A stretch of 14,918 nt of DNA. Origin: Acidimicrobiales bacterium. Its GTDB lineage: Bacteria > Actinomycetota > Acidimicrobiia > Acidimicrobiales > RAAP-2. The position numbers and the translations under genes were made by a program. Shown here in pieces: positions 1-7,287 of this stretch. The notes below the pieces were generated by a model that was not told the DNA's origin, did no database searches, and worked only from the letters and a program-made list of their open reading frames with translations. Where the stretch lies: positions 1 through 14,918 of the forward strand of contig JADGOD010000171.1 in assembly GCA_017883125.1 (NCBI GenBank), given 5' to 3'. The stretch's first letter is position 1; every line of letters starts with the position of its first letter.

Positions 1-286
1 CGAGGTCGCCGACGACGACGGACGAAGGAGCGTGATCGATGGTGACCAGCACGTCGAAGGCGCTGAGGTCGCCCGGAGAGCGAAGGTGGCGACCGACCCC
101 GACGACGATGCTGGGGAAGAGCGTCGGCACGGGCCCGACGGTCACCTCGGATCCGCCATCGAGATCGACGAGGAGCACCGGCGCCCCGTCGAGGACGCCG
201 AGGATGTCGTCGGAGCCGTCCCGGAATCCGGCGAACATCGCCGCGACGTCTTCAGCGACCAGTGCGGGCAACCCGAATCCAGTCAT
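1..286 (-). CDS. Probable crotonase-fold (enoyl-CoA hydratase/isomerase family) protein, N-terminal part, cut by window edge
   Basis: Reading the minus strand from an ATG at 286 gives 95 uninterrupted codons that run off the left edge, beginning MTGFGLPALVAEDVAAMF. Codon usage is strongly GC-biased at third positions, as in neighbouring genes, whereas the plus-strand frames here encode low-complexity Arg/Asp-rich shadows. A hydrophobic strand-like stretch around residues 36-44 (APVLLVDL) and another near 67 (SIVVGV) suit the N-terminal strands of a crotonase fold, where short divergent actinobacterial members begin this way. The oxyanion-hole motifs that would prove the family lie beyond the edge. 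No good ribosome binding site precedes the ATG, so a leaderless transcript or a later start is possible. It is divergent from the CoA transferase gene, with only 47 bp between the starts, suggesting a shared regulatory region. Coding status is fairly sure; the family is tentative. Confidence 0.6.
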   Translation of the reverse strand, partial: MTGFGLPALVAEDVAAMFAGFRDGSDDILGVLDGAPVLLVDLDGGSEVTVGPVPTLFPSIVVGVGRHLRSPGDLSAFDVLVTIDHAPSSVVVGDL

Positions 287-333
287 CGATCGAGCGTAAC
301 CTGCAGATCGTGGGCGCCAAGGGGTCAAGCAGC

Positions 334-1545
334 GTGACCGAGGAGCTCAGGTCGTGGTGCTCATCGGGGCTCCTCGCCTTGACGGGCCCCGATGACGGAC
401 CTCCGGTGGCCCCTCCTCACGGGCTCGTCGACGGCCTGGATGAGCTGGTGCGACGGATCGCCGTCGCCACCGAGCGGTTCGGAGAGAGGGCCTCGCTGCG
501 CTGGGAGCCCCTCGTCCTCGGCCGGGCCGCGATGCTGGGCCTCTCACGGAGTGGACGCAGATCGGCCAACGACTCGTGCCGGCTCCTCGAGGCGGCCGAC
601 GGCTGGGTGGCGCTCAACCTCGCTCGAGACGACGACCTCGAGATGCTCCCCGCGCTGCTCGAGCGGGAGATCTCCGGTGAGCCGTGGGACGACGTCGCCG
701 TGGCGGTGGGAGCGTCACCGGCCGCCGCGTTCGTCACGCGAGCCCAGCTCTTCGGCCTTCCCGCCGCACTCCTCGCCGCCCCGGTCTGCGGTGATCCTGT
801 GCGGAGCTCCCCGCTCGGCCGGGCGATCGGGGAGCGGGGGGTGACCGGGCTGAACGTGGTCGATCTCTCCTCGATGTGGGCGGGTCCTCTTGCCGCGATG
901 ATCCTGACCCGAGTGGGCGCCGACGTCGTCAAGGTCGAGAGCTCGGCCCGTCCGGACGGCGCTCGCAAGGTCCCTGGCTTCTACCGGTGGCTCCATGACC
1001 CAGACCAGCGCGAGATCAGGATCGACTTCGGCTCTGATGCAGGTCGATCCCAGCTCCGTTGCCTTCTCGAGGGTGCCGACATCGTTCTCGAGTCATCTCG
1101 CCCCCGGGCGCTGGCCCAGCTCGGCCTGTCTCCCGAGACCCTGACGATGAGGGACGGGGCGGTCTGGGTGAGCATCACCGGCCATGGCCGAACCGGGAGC
1201 CACGCCGATTGGGTCGGCTTCGGTGACGACACCGCGGTTGCCGGAGGCCTTGTCGGCTTCGGAGCGGGCGGGGCCCCGGTCTTCTGTGCCGATGCCATCG
1301 CTGACCCGATCACCGGACTGGTCGCCGCCACTGCAGCGCTCGACGCGTGTGGCCGCGGTGGTGGGGCGCTTCTCGACGTGGCGATGAGCCGTGCGGCATC
1401 GTCGGTGATCGCCGCCGAGGGCTGGGGCGAGGTGACCGATCTCGCGTTCGAGTCCGGGAGCAGCCCCGGCGCCTGGACGCTCGTGGGCTCCGGGGAGCAC
1501 GTCGAGGTGTCCGGACCCCCGATCCCGACGTCGGTGAGGGTCTGA
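334..1545 (+). CDS. CaiB/BaiF-type family III CoA transferase with apparently permuted domain order
   Basis: A 403-residue protein. Family III enzymes move CoA between an acyl-CoA and a free acid through an aspartyl-CoA anhydride. Residues 168-355 carry the family core: the GLNVVDLSSMWAGPLAA strand-turn at 172-188, GADVVKVES at 195-203, a Rossmann-like half, and ADPITGL at 323-329. Asp324 aligns with the catalytic Asp of formyl-CoA transferase (GDSNTG motif), and LLDVAMSRAA follows. The segment DGWVALNLARDDD at 89-101 with its 'LPALLE' continuation normally lies after the catalytic half but here precedes it. The protein ends only about 80 residues after Asp324. I chose GTG 334, which follows AAGGGG at 319-324 with about 9 nt spacing. 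An in-frame ATG at 262 would extend into the divergent gene. The stop lies 3 bp before the amidohydrolase start, implying cotranscription. The substrate is unknown. Confidence 0.8.
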   Translation: MTEELRSWCSSGLLALTGPDDGPPVAPPHGLVDGLDELVRRIAVATERFGERASLRWEPLVLGRAAMLGLSRSGRRSANDSCRLLEAADGWVALNLARDDDLEMLPALLEREISGEPWDDVAVAVGASPAAAFVTRAQLFGLPAALLAAPVCGDPVRSSPLGRAIGERGVTGLNVVDLSSMWAGPLAAMILTRVGADVVKVESSARPDGARKVPGFYRWLHDPDQREIRIDFGSDAGRSQLRCLLEGADIVLESSRPRALAQLGLSPETLTMRDGAVWVSITGHGRTGSHADWVGFGDDTAVAGGLVGFGAGGAPVFCADAIADPITGLVAATAALDACGRGGGALLDVAMSRAASSVIAAEGWGEVTDLAFESGSSPGAWTLVGSGEHVEVSGPPIPTSVRV

Positions 1546-1548
1546 GCG

Positions 1549-2970
1549 ATGTCGTTCATCCTCAAGCAGGCCTCCTCGACGACCTGGGATCGGACCCCGT
1601 CGACAGACGCCATCGTCGATGTCCGCATCGAGGATGGCGTCATCGTCGAGATCGGACCGGATCTGGCGAGGCGTCCGGGTGAGTCGATCTACGACGTCGG
1701 CGGCGACATCCTCGCGCCGGGTCTGCACGACCACCACATCCATCTGCGCGCGCTGGCGGCCGTCGAATCGTCGGTGGTCGTCGGCCCACCCGAGATCCAG
1801 AGCCTCGACGAGCTCTCCGAGCGACTGCGGCGGGCGTCGGTCCGCCTCCTGCCCGGGCAGTGGATCAGAGGGATCGGCTATCACGAGAAGGTTGCTGGAG
1901 ATCTGGACCGATGGGTGCTCGATCGCCTGGTGCCAAACCGACCGATCCGCATCCAGCACGCCACCGGTGCGCTGTGGATGCTCAACTCGAAGGCGATCGA
2001 GGCCTGTGGGATCGGCCACGATGCGCCGGTCGGTGCTGAGCGCGGACCCGATGGCGTGCTCACGGGACGCTTCTGGCGCGAAGACGACTGGCTCGGTGGT
2101 CGGCTGCCTCGGACGAGCCACGACTTCACGGCGCTGAGCCAGCAGGCGGCGAGCCGAGGGGTCACCGGGATCACCGAAGCGACGCCGGGGGCCACCGATG
2201 CCGAGGTCGCCGGCTTCGTCCATGCCATTGAGTCAAACACGCTCGTCCAGCGGATCCACATGATGGTCGAGCCCGAGGTGACGGATCCGGTCTCGCCGCT
2301 CATCTCCTTGGGCCCCACCAAGATCGTCCTGGACGATCTCGCGCTCCCTCCCTTCGACGAGCTCGTCGATCGGATCACCGAGGTCCACGACCGTGGCCGC
2401 CCGGTGGCGGTCCACTGCGTCACCCGCACCCAGGGCGTGATCACGATCGCCGCCCTCGAGCAGGTCGGATGCCGCCGGGGCGACAGGATCGAGCACGGCT
2501 CGATCCTGGGGCCTGAGTCCATGGCTCAGATCGCCGCCCTCGGCATCACCATGGTGACGCAGCCCGGGTTCGTGGCCACCAGGGGCGACCGGTTCCTGCG
2601 CGACGTCCCGGCTCCGAGCCAGCCTGATCTCTGGCGGCTCGGGACGCTTCTCGAGGCCGGGATCACCGTGGCGGGGAGCACGGACGCTCCTTTCGGGGAC
2701 CCTGATCCGTGGATGGCCATCAAGGCCGCCTGCACCCGACGCTCGCTCACCGGGCAGGTTGTCGGGGCCGGCGAGGCGATCGATCTCGAGACGGCCATCG
2801 GGCTCTTCCTCGGCGAGGCGGCGAATCCGGGCCGCCAGCGGCGCATCGCGCTCGGTGCGCCTGCGGACCTCTGCGTGGTGGCGGCGGAGAGCTGGTCGGC
2901 GGGGAGCCACGTCGAGCCATGGGTCCGGGCCACCTTCGTGGCCGGACGACCGGTCTACACCGCTCCGTAG
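1549..2970 (+). CDS. Amidohydrolase family 3 (YtcJ/AepA-like) metal-dependent hydrolase
   Basis: A 473-residue cytoplasmic protein with no signal peptide. It has the metal-dependent amidohydrolase pattern: a small N-terminal beta domain (residues 1-55, IEDGVIVEIGPDL), then the barrel opening with PGLHDHHIHL, where His63 and His65 form the HxH metal site. A conserved Lys lies at 258 (TKIVLDD), the position of the metal-bridging lysine in the superfamily. Further ligands are His289 (AVHCVT), His316 (RIEHGSI) and Asp379 (STDAPFGDPDP). ADLCVVA at 439-445 and the final FVAGRPVY closing strands are typical of the C-terminal beta domain. The length fits a somewhat short family-3 member. It starts 3 bp after the CoA transferase stop, so the two are probably translated together. 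It may hydrolyse an amide, lactone or cyclic intermediate of the pathway; the substrate cannot be told from sequence. Confidence 0.85.
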   Translation: MSFILKQASSTTWDRTPSTDAIVDVRIEDGVIVEIGPDLARRPGESIYDVGGDILAPGLHDHHIHLRALAAVESSVVVGPPEIQSLDELSERLRRASVRLLPGQWIRGIGYHEKVAGDLDRWVLDRLVPNRPIRIQHATGALWMLNSKAIEACGIGHDAPVGAERGPDGVLTGRFWREDDWLGGRLPRTSHDFTALSQQAASRGVTGITEATPGATDAEVAGFVHAIESNTLVQRIHMMVEPEVTDPVSPLISLGPTKIVLDDLALPPFDELVDRITEVHDRGRPVAVHCVTRTQGVITIAALEQVGCRRGDRIEHGSILGPESMAQIAALGITMVTQPGFVATRGDRFLRDVPAPSQPDLWRLGTLLEAGITVAGSTDAPFGDPDPWMAIKAACTRRSLTGQVVGAGEAIDLETAIGLFLGEAANPGRQRRIALGAPADLCVVAAESWSAGSHVEPWVRATFVAGRPVYTAP

Positions 2971-3019
2971 GGCGGGGGAGACCGCCTGCTGGCCGACGGC
3001 GACCGGGCGATCGCGGGTC

Positions 3020-3025
3020 TAGAGT
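3020..3025 (+). promoter_or_regulatory. Putative -10 element (TAGAGT) upstream of the VOC gene
   Basis: TAGAGT matches the TAnnnT form of an actinobacterial -10 box and lies 34 bp before the ATG of the VOC gene, in the 89-bp gap after the amidohydrolase. The same hexamer precedes both SDR copies at 13656 and 14697. I see no convincing -35 box at 16-19 bp. It would drive the five-gene operon 3060-8444. Confidence 0.4.
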
Positions 3026-3059
3026 GTCTTTCGGTAACAGCGTCGATAGAGGTGGGACC

Positions 3060-3986
3060 ATGGCCAGCATCACGAGCGGACCGGTGGCGACCCGAGTCCT
3101 GCACTGCAACCTCAACACCACCGACGTCGAGGCCGCGATGCGCTTCTACGTCGAGGGTCTGGGCCTCACGGAGCGGATGCGATCGGTCTCCGAGGCCGGC
3201 AGCTCGGTCGGGCTCGGCATGGACGGACCGACCAAGTCGATCGCCGCCTTCGGCTATGACTACCGCGGCGGCCGGGTCGCACCCGCCGTCGAGCTCGTCC
3301 AGTGGAGGCAGCCGGCCACCCGTGGCGAGACCTACGCCACCCCCTCGGAGATCGGGATGCAGGCCCTCGGCTTCGCCGTGGCTTCTGTGGACGAGGCGAG
3401 GGCTGCCTGCCTGGCCGTCGGCGGCACCGAGGTGGGAGCGAGGCTCTCGTCGACCGACCCGACGGTCGCCGTCGAGGCGGTGCTCCGGGACGTCGACGGG
3501 GTCGCCGTCGAGCTCGTCGGCGACGCCGAGGCCCCCGCTGGCCGGCTCCGGGCGGTCCGCCTCTCGGTGGCCGACCTGGGGGCGACGACCGAGTGGTACC
3601 GGGCGATCGGCTTCCGGCTCGCGGGCGGCCCGGTGGCGGGACGCTTCGAGTCCGATGACCTGGCATGGAACGGCGACGTCACCGTGCAGCGGCTCGTGCC
3701 CGCCGCGATGGAGAACGTCGAGCTCCACCTGACCGAGTGGGAGGGGGTCGAGCCCTCGGGGCGGGCCCACGAGCTGGCCAACACCCGGGGCCTCTTCCGC
3801 ATGGCCCTCGGCGTCGACGACGTGCGGGCTGCGTGTGAGGCGGCGACCCCGCCGATCGTCCCCGGCGAGCCCGAGTACATCCCGCTGCCGGGCACGCCGC
3901 TCGGCGGGCTCTGGGTGGCCTTCATGCGCGATGCCGATGGCGTGATGATCGAGTTCGTCGAGCGTCCCATGGACGCACCCAAGTAG
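3060..3986 (+). CDS. Two-domain VOC (glyoxalase/dioxygenase superfamily) protein with incomplete metal sites
   Basis: A 308-residue protein made of two vicinal-oxygen-chelate domains. Domain 1 (about 12-155) starts with LHCNLNTTDVEAAMRFY and contains VELVQW (76-82) and VAVELVG (148-154). Domain 2 (about 163-302) starts with RAVRLSVADLGATTEWY and contains ENVELHL (218-224) and VMIEFVE (295-301). Canonical members place His/His/Glu on these strands. Here His15 and several Glu are present, but the domain 2 opening His is Arg167 or a nearby residue, and the strand at 101-108 (QALGFAV) has no His. A classical extradiol dioxygenase site is therefore not evident. It may be an isomerase, epimerase or binding protein. 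ATG 3060 follows GAGGTGGG (about 3049-3056), a good Shine-Dalgarno match. It is first gene of the operon, 12 bp before the likely start of the dehydrogenase. Confidence 0.82.
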   Translation: MASITSGPVATRVLHCNLNTTDVEAAMRFYVEGLGLTERMRSVSEAGSSVGLGMDGPTKSIAAFGYDYRGGRVAPAVELVQWRQPATRGETYATPSEIGMQALGFAVASVDEARAACLAVGGTEVGARLSSTDPTVAVEAVLRDVDGVAVELVGDAEAPAGRLRAVRLSVADLGATTEWYRAIGFRLAGGPVAGRFESDDLAWNGDVTVQRLVPAAMENVELHLTEWEGVEPSGRAHELANTRGLFRMALGVDDVRAACEAATPPIVPGEPEYIPLPGTPLGGLWVAFMRDADGVMIEFVERPMDAPK

Positions 3987-3998
3987 GGGATGGCGGCC

Positions 3999-5147
3999 AT
4001 GGCATCGACGACACCCACCCCGGCTGAGCTGCAGGCCGAGCTCCACCGCTGGCTCGAGAAGAACGGCCACACCCTCACCTCAGCGCTTGCCGCCGAAGCG
4101 GCATACGACTTCGACACCTGCGTGCGCGACGAGCTCAGCCTCCAGCAGGCCCTCTGGGACTCTGGCCTCTCCCGCTGGGGCTGGCCCGAGTTCGTCGGCG
4201 GTCTTGGCGGGAGCGCCGTGCTTCGAGCAGCGCTCTACGAGCAGCTGTGCCTGGACGGCTACCGGATCCCCCACTCGGCCACGACGCTCGAGACGCTGGG
4301 TCCGGTGATGTGCAAGCTCGCACCGGAGGTCGCCGCCACCTACCTCGGTCCGGTCCTCGCGGGTCGAGAGGTCTGGTGTCAGGGCTTCTCCGAGCCCGAG
4401 GCCGGCAGCGATCTCGCCTCGCTGCGCTGCAAGGCCGTGGCCGACGGCGACGGCTGGCGCGTCACCGGTCAGAAGCTCTGGTCGAGCGTGGGGACGGTCG
4501 CGGACCGCATCGCCATGCTGGTTCGGACCGGCGACGCCGGCCACAAGGGCATCTCGATGCTGCTCATGGACATGGACGCCGAGGGCGTCGACGTCAGGCC
4601 GACCCGGGCCTCGACCGGGCGCAACGAGTTCACCGAGGAGTTCTTCGACGATGTCTACGTCGGCCGTGATCGGCTCATCGGCGAGCTCAACCGGGGCTGG
4701 TACGTGGCGATGGACCTGCTGCAGTGGGAGCGCGGGATGTACGCCTGGCAGGAGCAGGCCCACCTGCACGTCCTGCTTGCCGACTGCGCACGCCGCGTTG
4801 CTGTCTCGGACCACGCCACCCGCGAGCGGATCGAGGAGGCTTGGACGATGCTGACCGCCCTTCGTGCGAAGTCGGCGGCCACCGTCAAGCAGCTCGCCGC
4901 CGGCGAGACTCCCGGCCCTGGGGTCTCCGTCGACAAGATCCTGCTGGCCCAAGCGATGCAGATGGTCCATGACATCGAGCGTGAGATCGACCCCGTGGCG
5001 TTCGCCCTCGATGACGCCGAGCGGGCTGAGGCCGTCCGGGCCAACTGGTTCTACACCCGGGCCGCCTCGATCTACGGTGGCGCCATCGACATCCAGAAGG
5101 GCATCGTCGCCGAGCGCGTGCTCGGGCTGCCAAGGAGCGCTCGATGA
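3999..5147 (+). CDS. Acyl-CoA dehydrogenase, large subunit of a probable heteromeric (FadE pair) enzyme
   Basis: A 382-residue flavoprotein that would introduce an alpha,beta double bond into an acyl-CoA. Visible family signatures are the flavin/substrate segment WCQGFSEPEAGSDLASL at 126-142, the WRVTGQKLWSS strand at 153-163, and the C-terminal YGGAIDIQKGIVAERVLGLPR at 359-379, the usual nucleotide-contacting end. Glu244 in LQWERG is a candidate catalytic base because it sits in the helix used by isovaleryl-CoA dehydrogenase-type enzymes. The RxQFG motif that normally binds the FAD pyrophosphate is missing here but present in the next gene, the complementary split seen in alpha2beta2 mycobacterial FadE enzymes. 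ATG 3999 is preferred because AGGGG at 3985-3989 is well spaced from it. ATG 3990 would have no spacing. The stop overlaps the next start by ATGA. Confidence 0.88.
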   Translation: MASTTPTPAELQAELHRWLEKNGHTLTSALAAEAAYDFDTCVRDELSLQQALWDSGLSRWGWPEFVGGLGGSAVLRAALYEQLCLDGYRIPHSATTLETLGPVMCKLAPEVAATYLGPVLAGREVWCQGFSEPEAGSDLASLRCKAVADGDGWRVTGQKLWSSVGTVADRIAMLVRTGDAGHKGISMLLMDMDAEGVDVRPTRASTGRNEFTEEFFDDVYVGRDRLIGELNRGWYVAMDLLQWERGMYAWQEQAHLHVLLADCARRVAVSDHATRERIEEAWTMLTALRAKSAATVKQLAAGETPGPGVSVDKILLAQAMQMVHDIEREIDPVAFALDDAERAEAVRANWFYTRAASIYGGAIDIQKGIVAERVLGLPRSAR

Positions 5148-6064
5148 GCTTCCTCGAAGAGTCACTGCGAGCGACGGCCGAGGAGCTGTTCTCCTCTGAC
5201 GACCATCAGGTCACCGTCGCCCAGCTCGTCGAGCTCGGCTGGTCCGAGCTCTACGCCGAGGAGCCCAAGGCGGCCGTCGGGGTCCTCGCCGAGATGCAGG
5301 GTCGCTGCCTCGGGATCTCCCGTCTGCTCGAGCTGGCCATGGCCACCGAGCTCGGTGGCCTCGTCGACGTGGCGAGCGAGGCGCTCGTCCTCCCGCTCCG
5401 GTCGGTCGCGCTCTCCGGCACGACGGACCTCACCAGCTCGCTGCTCCTCGTAGGAGCGCCGAGCGCCGTCGTGCTCCCGGTGCTCGAGGATGGCCGGGTC
5501 TCGCTGGTGCGGGCCACCGTGACGGCCGAGGCCGTCAGAGGGCTCGACCCCAAGGCACACGTGGCGCGGCCGAGGTCGGTCTCGGTGGGGGAGACCGTCG
5601 CCCTGGAGGACGGCGTCTGGGACCGGGCCATCGCGCTCGGCTCGCTCGAGCTGGCTCAGGAGACCCTCGGTGTCGTCGGCGTCCTGGTGGACCTCGCCGT
5701 CGACCACGTGACGAACCGCCATCAGTTCGGCGTCCCCCTCGGCACCTTCCAGGCTGTCCAGCACCGCTTGGCCGACGTTCACGTGGCCCGCGAGGCCGCC
5801 CGGGTCGTCGCCGAGCTCGCGTGGGAGAGCAGGGAGTCGGCGCTCTGCGCGGCGGCCCTCGGCGCCGCACGTCGAGCCTTCGTCTCGGCGAGGGTCAACT
5901 GCCATCAGGTCATGGGGGCGATGGGCTTCACCTGGGAGCACGATCAGCACTGGTATCTACGACGTGGGATCCTGCTCGATCTCCTCCTCGACCACCGCCC
6001 GGGGCTTTCCCGAGCGGTCGATACAGTGGTCACCTCGATGGAACGAACGGATGTCTGGTCATGA
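5144..6064 (+). CDS. Acyl-CoA dehydrogenase, small subunit of the heteromeric pair
   Basis: A 306-residue protein, about 80 residues shorter than a full acyl-CoA dehydrogenase. The N-terminal helical region (1-80) and a degraded middle beta domain (about 85-155, VALSGTTDL... VSVGETVALEDG) are followed by the clear C-terminal helical bundle. That bundle has NRHQFGVPLGTFQAVQHRLADV at 191-212 in two parts: Arg192-x-Gln194-Phe-Gly196 for FAD pyrophosphate binding, then the conserved Gln-His-x-Leu-Ala. The segment HQVMGAMGFTWEHD at 254-267 also matches family members. The terminal GGxxxIQ nucleotide tail is absent but is present in the upstream partner, so the two likely form one alpha2beta2 enzyme with shared FAD sites, as described for ChsE-type enzymes. 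The gene overlaps its neighbours by ATGA at both ends (5144-5147 and 6061-6064), so translation is probably coupled. Confidence 0.86.
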   Translation: MSFLEESLRATAEELFSSDDHQVTVAQLVELGWSELYAEEPKAAVGVLAEMQGRCLGISRLLELAMATELGGLVDVASEALVLPLRSVALSGTTDLTSSLLLVGAPSAVVLPVLEDGRVSLVRATVTAEAVRGLDPKAHVARPRSVSVGETVALEDGVWDRAIALGSLELAQETLGVVGVLVDLAVDHVTNRHQFGVPLGTFQAVQHRLADVHVAREAARVVAELAWESRESALCAAALGAARRAFVSARVNCHQVMGAMGFTWEHDQHWYLRRGILLDLLLDHRPGLSRAVDTVVTSMERTDVWS

Positions 6065-7287
6065 GCGCACTCGCAGCAATCGGAACGTACCTTCCTCCGT
6101 GGGGGAGCGAGAAGGCCCGGCTCGGCGGTCTCGACGAGGACGCCCTGACCATGGCCGTCGAGGCGGGCCTTGCCGCCCGCTCGGCCAGCGACGTGGCGGT
6201 CACCAAGGTCGTCTTCATCTCTCGCTCGCTCCCGCTGGTCATCGGTGGGAACTCCGCGGTACTCCTCGCCGGTCTGGGACTGGCCAATGACACCGAGGTG
6301 ATCGAGCAGGTCGGGGGTGCACCGGCCGTCCTTGACGCGCTGGCGACCGCAGGTCCCGGCACCATGGTGCTCGCCGCCGACCTCGACGAGGGAGCGGGCG
6401 CCGGTGCAGCGCTGATCGGTCCCGGTCCTGGCGCCACAGTCACGTCCAGGGGCCGAGTCCATCGCAGCCTCCCCGTCCGGGCCCAGAGCCTCGACGGCGT
6501 GCTCCACGAAGACGATGACCCTCGGCTGGTGCGAGAGCGCGGCACGAGGGCGTCGTTCCAGGGGCTCGCCCTCGATGCGGTGCCGTTCGTGGTCGCCGGT
6601 CTCTCTCCAAGGGAGACTGCGGCATTCAGCGGTCCGAACCCGCCAGTGCTTCCGGCCACGGGAGCGTTCTCAGCGATCTTCGCTCTGGCCGCCGCCGCCG
6701 AGTCCGGTGCCGAACAGCTGATCGTGGCGGTCGAGCAGGCAACGGCGTCCGCGGCGGCGCTGGGCGCCGGCACGACGCCTGTCGTCCGTGTCGAGCCTGA
6801 GCCTCACTCGCCGGAGAAGCGACGGACCCACCCAGGACCCGACATCAAGATCGCCTTCACCGCCTACGACCGGGCCTTTGACTCGAAGGTCGCCTGGGAA
6901 GCCGGAGAGTGCCCCTCATGTGGGACCCTCGCCCTCCCTCCGCGGCACCGCTGCCTCGAGTGCGGCGAGGAGGGCACCTCGGTGCTCGTCGCTCTGCCAC
7001 GAACGGCGTTCGTCTACACCCAGACGACGATCCACATCCCGGTGCCCGGGTTGTCCACGCCCTACTCGCTGGCCGTCATCGAGCTCGACGGCGTGGGCGT
7101 CCGCTCTCTGGCGACGGTCACCGACTCGGAGCCGGATACCGCCGGGATCGGATCCACGGGTCGCATGGTGCTCCGACGGGTGGCCACTCGGTCCGGCGTG
7201 CCCGACTACGGCTACGCCTTCTCTCCCGACGGCATCGTGCACCGTCCCGCCTATGTCGAAGCAACGATCTCTGGAGGTACCCGATGA
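6061..7287 (+). CDS. Cysteine-less HMG-CoA-synthase-like (thiolase-fold) domain fused to a DUF35 zinc-ribbon/OB-fold domain
   Basis: A 408-residue fusion. Residues 1 to about 245 look like a shortened HMG-CoA synthase/thiolase-fold domain: AAIGTYLPPW at 5-14, DEDALTMAVEAGL at 25-37, and a LVIGGNSAVLLAGLGL segment. The nucleophile region reads QVGGAPAVLDAL (83-94) with no Cys. Residues 265-400 are a DUF35 module: the zinc ribbon Cys284-x2-Cys287 and Cys298-x2-Cys301 (ECPSCGTLALPPRHRCLECG), then an OB-fold strand set (FVYTQTTIHIPVPG, YSLAVIELDGVGV). These four are the only cysteines in the protein. DUF35 proteins are known partners of thiolases and of the steroid aldolase Ltp2, and the thiolase gene follows with an ATGA overlap. 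The likely role is an acyl-CoA-binding partner or scaffold of that thiolase, not an independent catalyst. ATG 6061 overlaps the upstream stop; the frame is open further upstream without need. Confidence 0.85.
   Translation: MSALAAIGTYLPPWGSEKARLGGLDEDALTMAVEAGLAARSASDVAVTKVVFISRSLPLVIGGNSAVLLAGLGLANDTEVIEQVGGAPAVLDALATAGPGTMVLAADLDEGAGAGAALIGPGPGATVTSRGRVHRSLPVRAQSLDGVLHEDDDPRLVRERGTRASFQGLALDAVPFVVAGLSPRETAAFSGPNPPVLPATGAFSAIFALAAAAESGAEQLIVAVEQATASAAALGAGTTPVVRVEPEPHSPEKRRTHPGPDIKIAFTAYDRAFDSKVAWEAGECPSCGTLALPPRHRCLECGEEGTSVLVALPRTAFVYTQTTIHIPVPGLSTPYSLAVIELDGVGVRSLATVTDSEPDTAGIGSTGRMVLRRVATRSGVPDYGYAFSPDGIVHRPAYVEATISGGTR

Noticed and set aside
1093..2223. Long minus-strand open frame (376 codons) opposite the CoA transferase and amidohydrolase
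   Set aside because: Composition is Arg/Asp/Gly-rich shadow sequence typical of the antisense of GC-rich genes, with no family resemblance, and both plus-strand genes have clear motifs.
3060..3986. Ring-cleaving extradiol dioxygenase (HsaC/BphC-like)
   Set aside because: The second domain lacks the His ligands required for iron binding, so the specific function is not supported.
4080..5165. Minus-strand open frame (361 codons) over the large acyl-CoA dehydrogenase
   Set aside because: No motifs, shadow composition, and the plus-strand gene is well supported.
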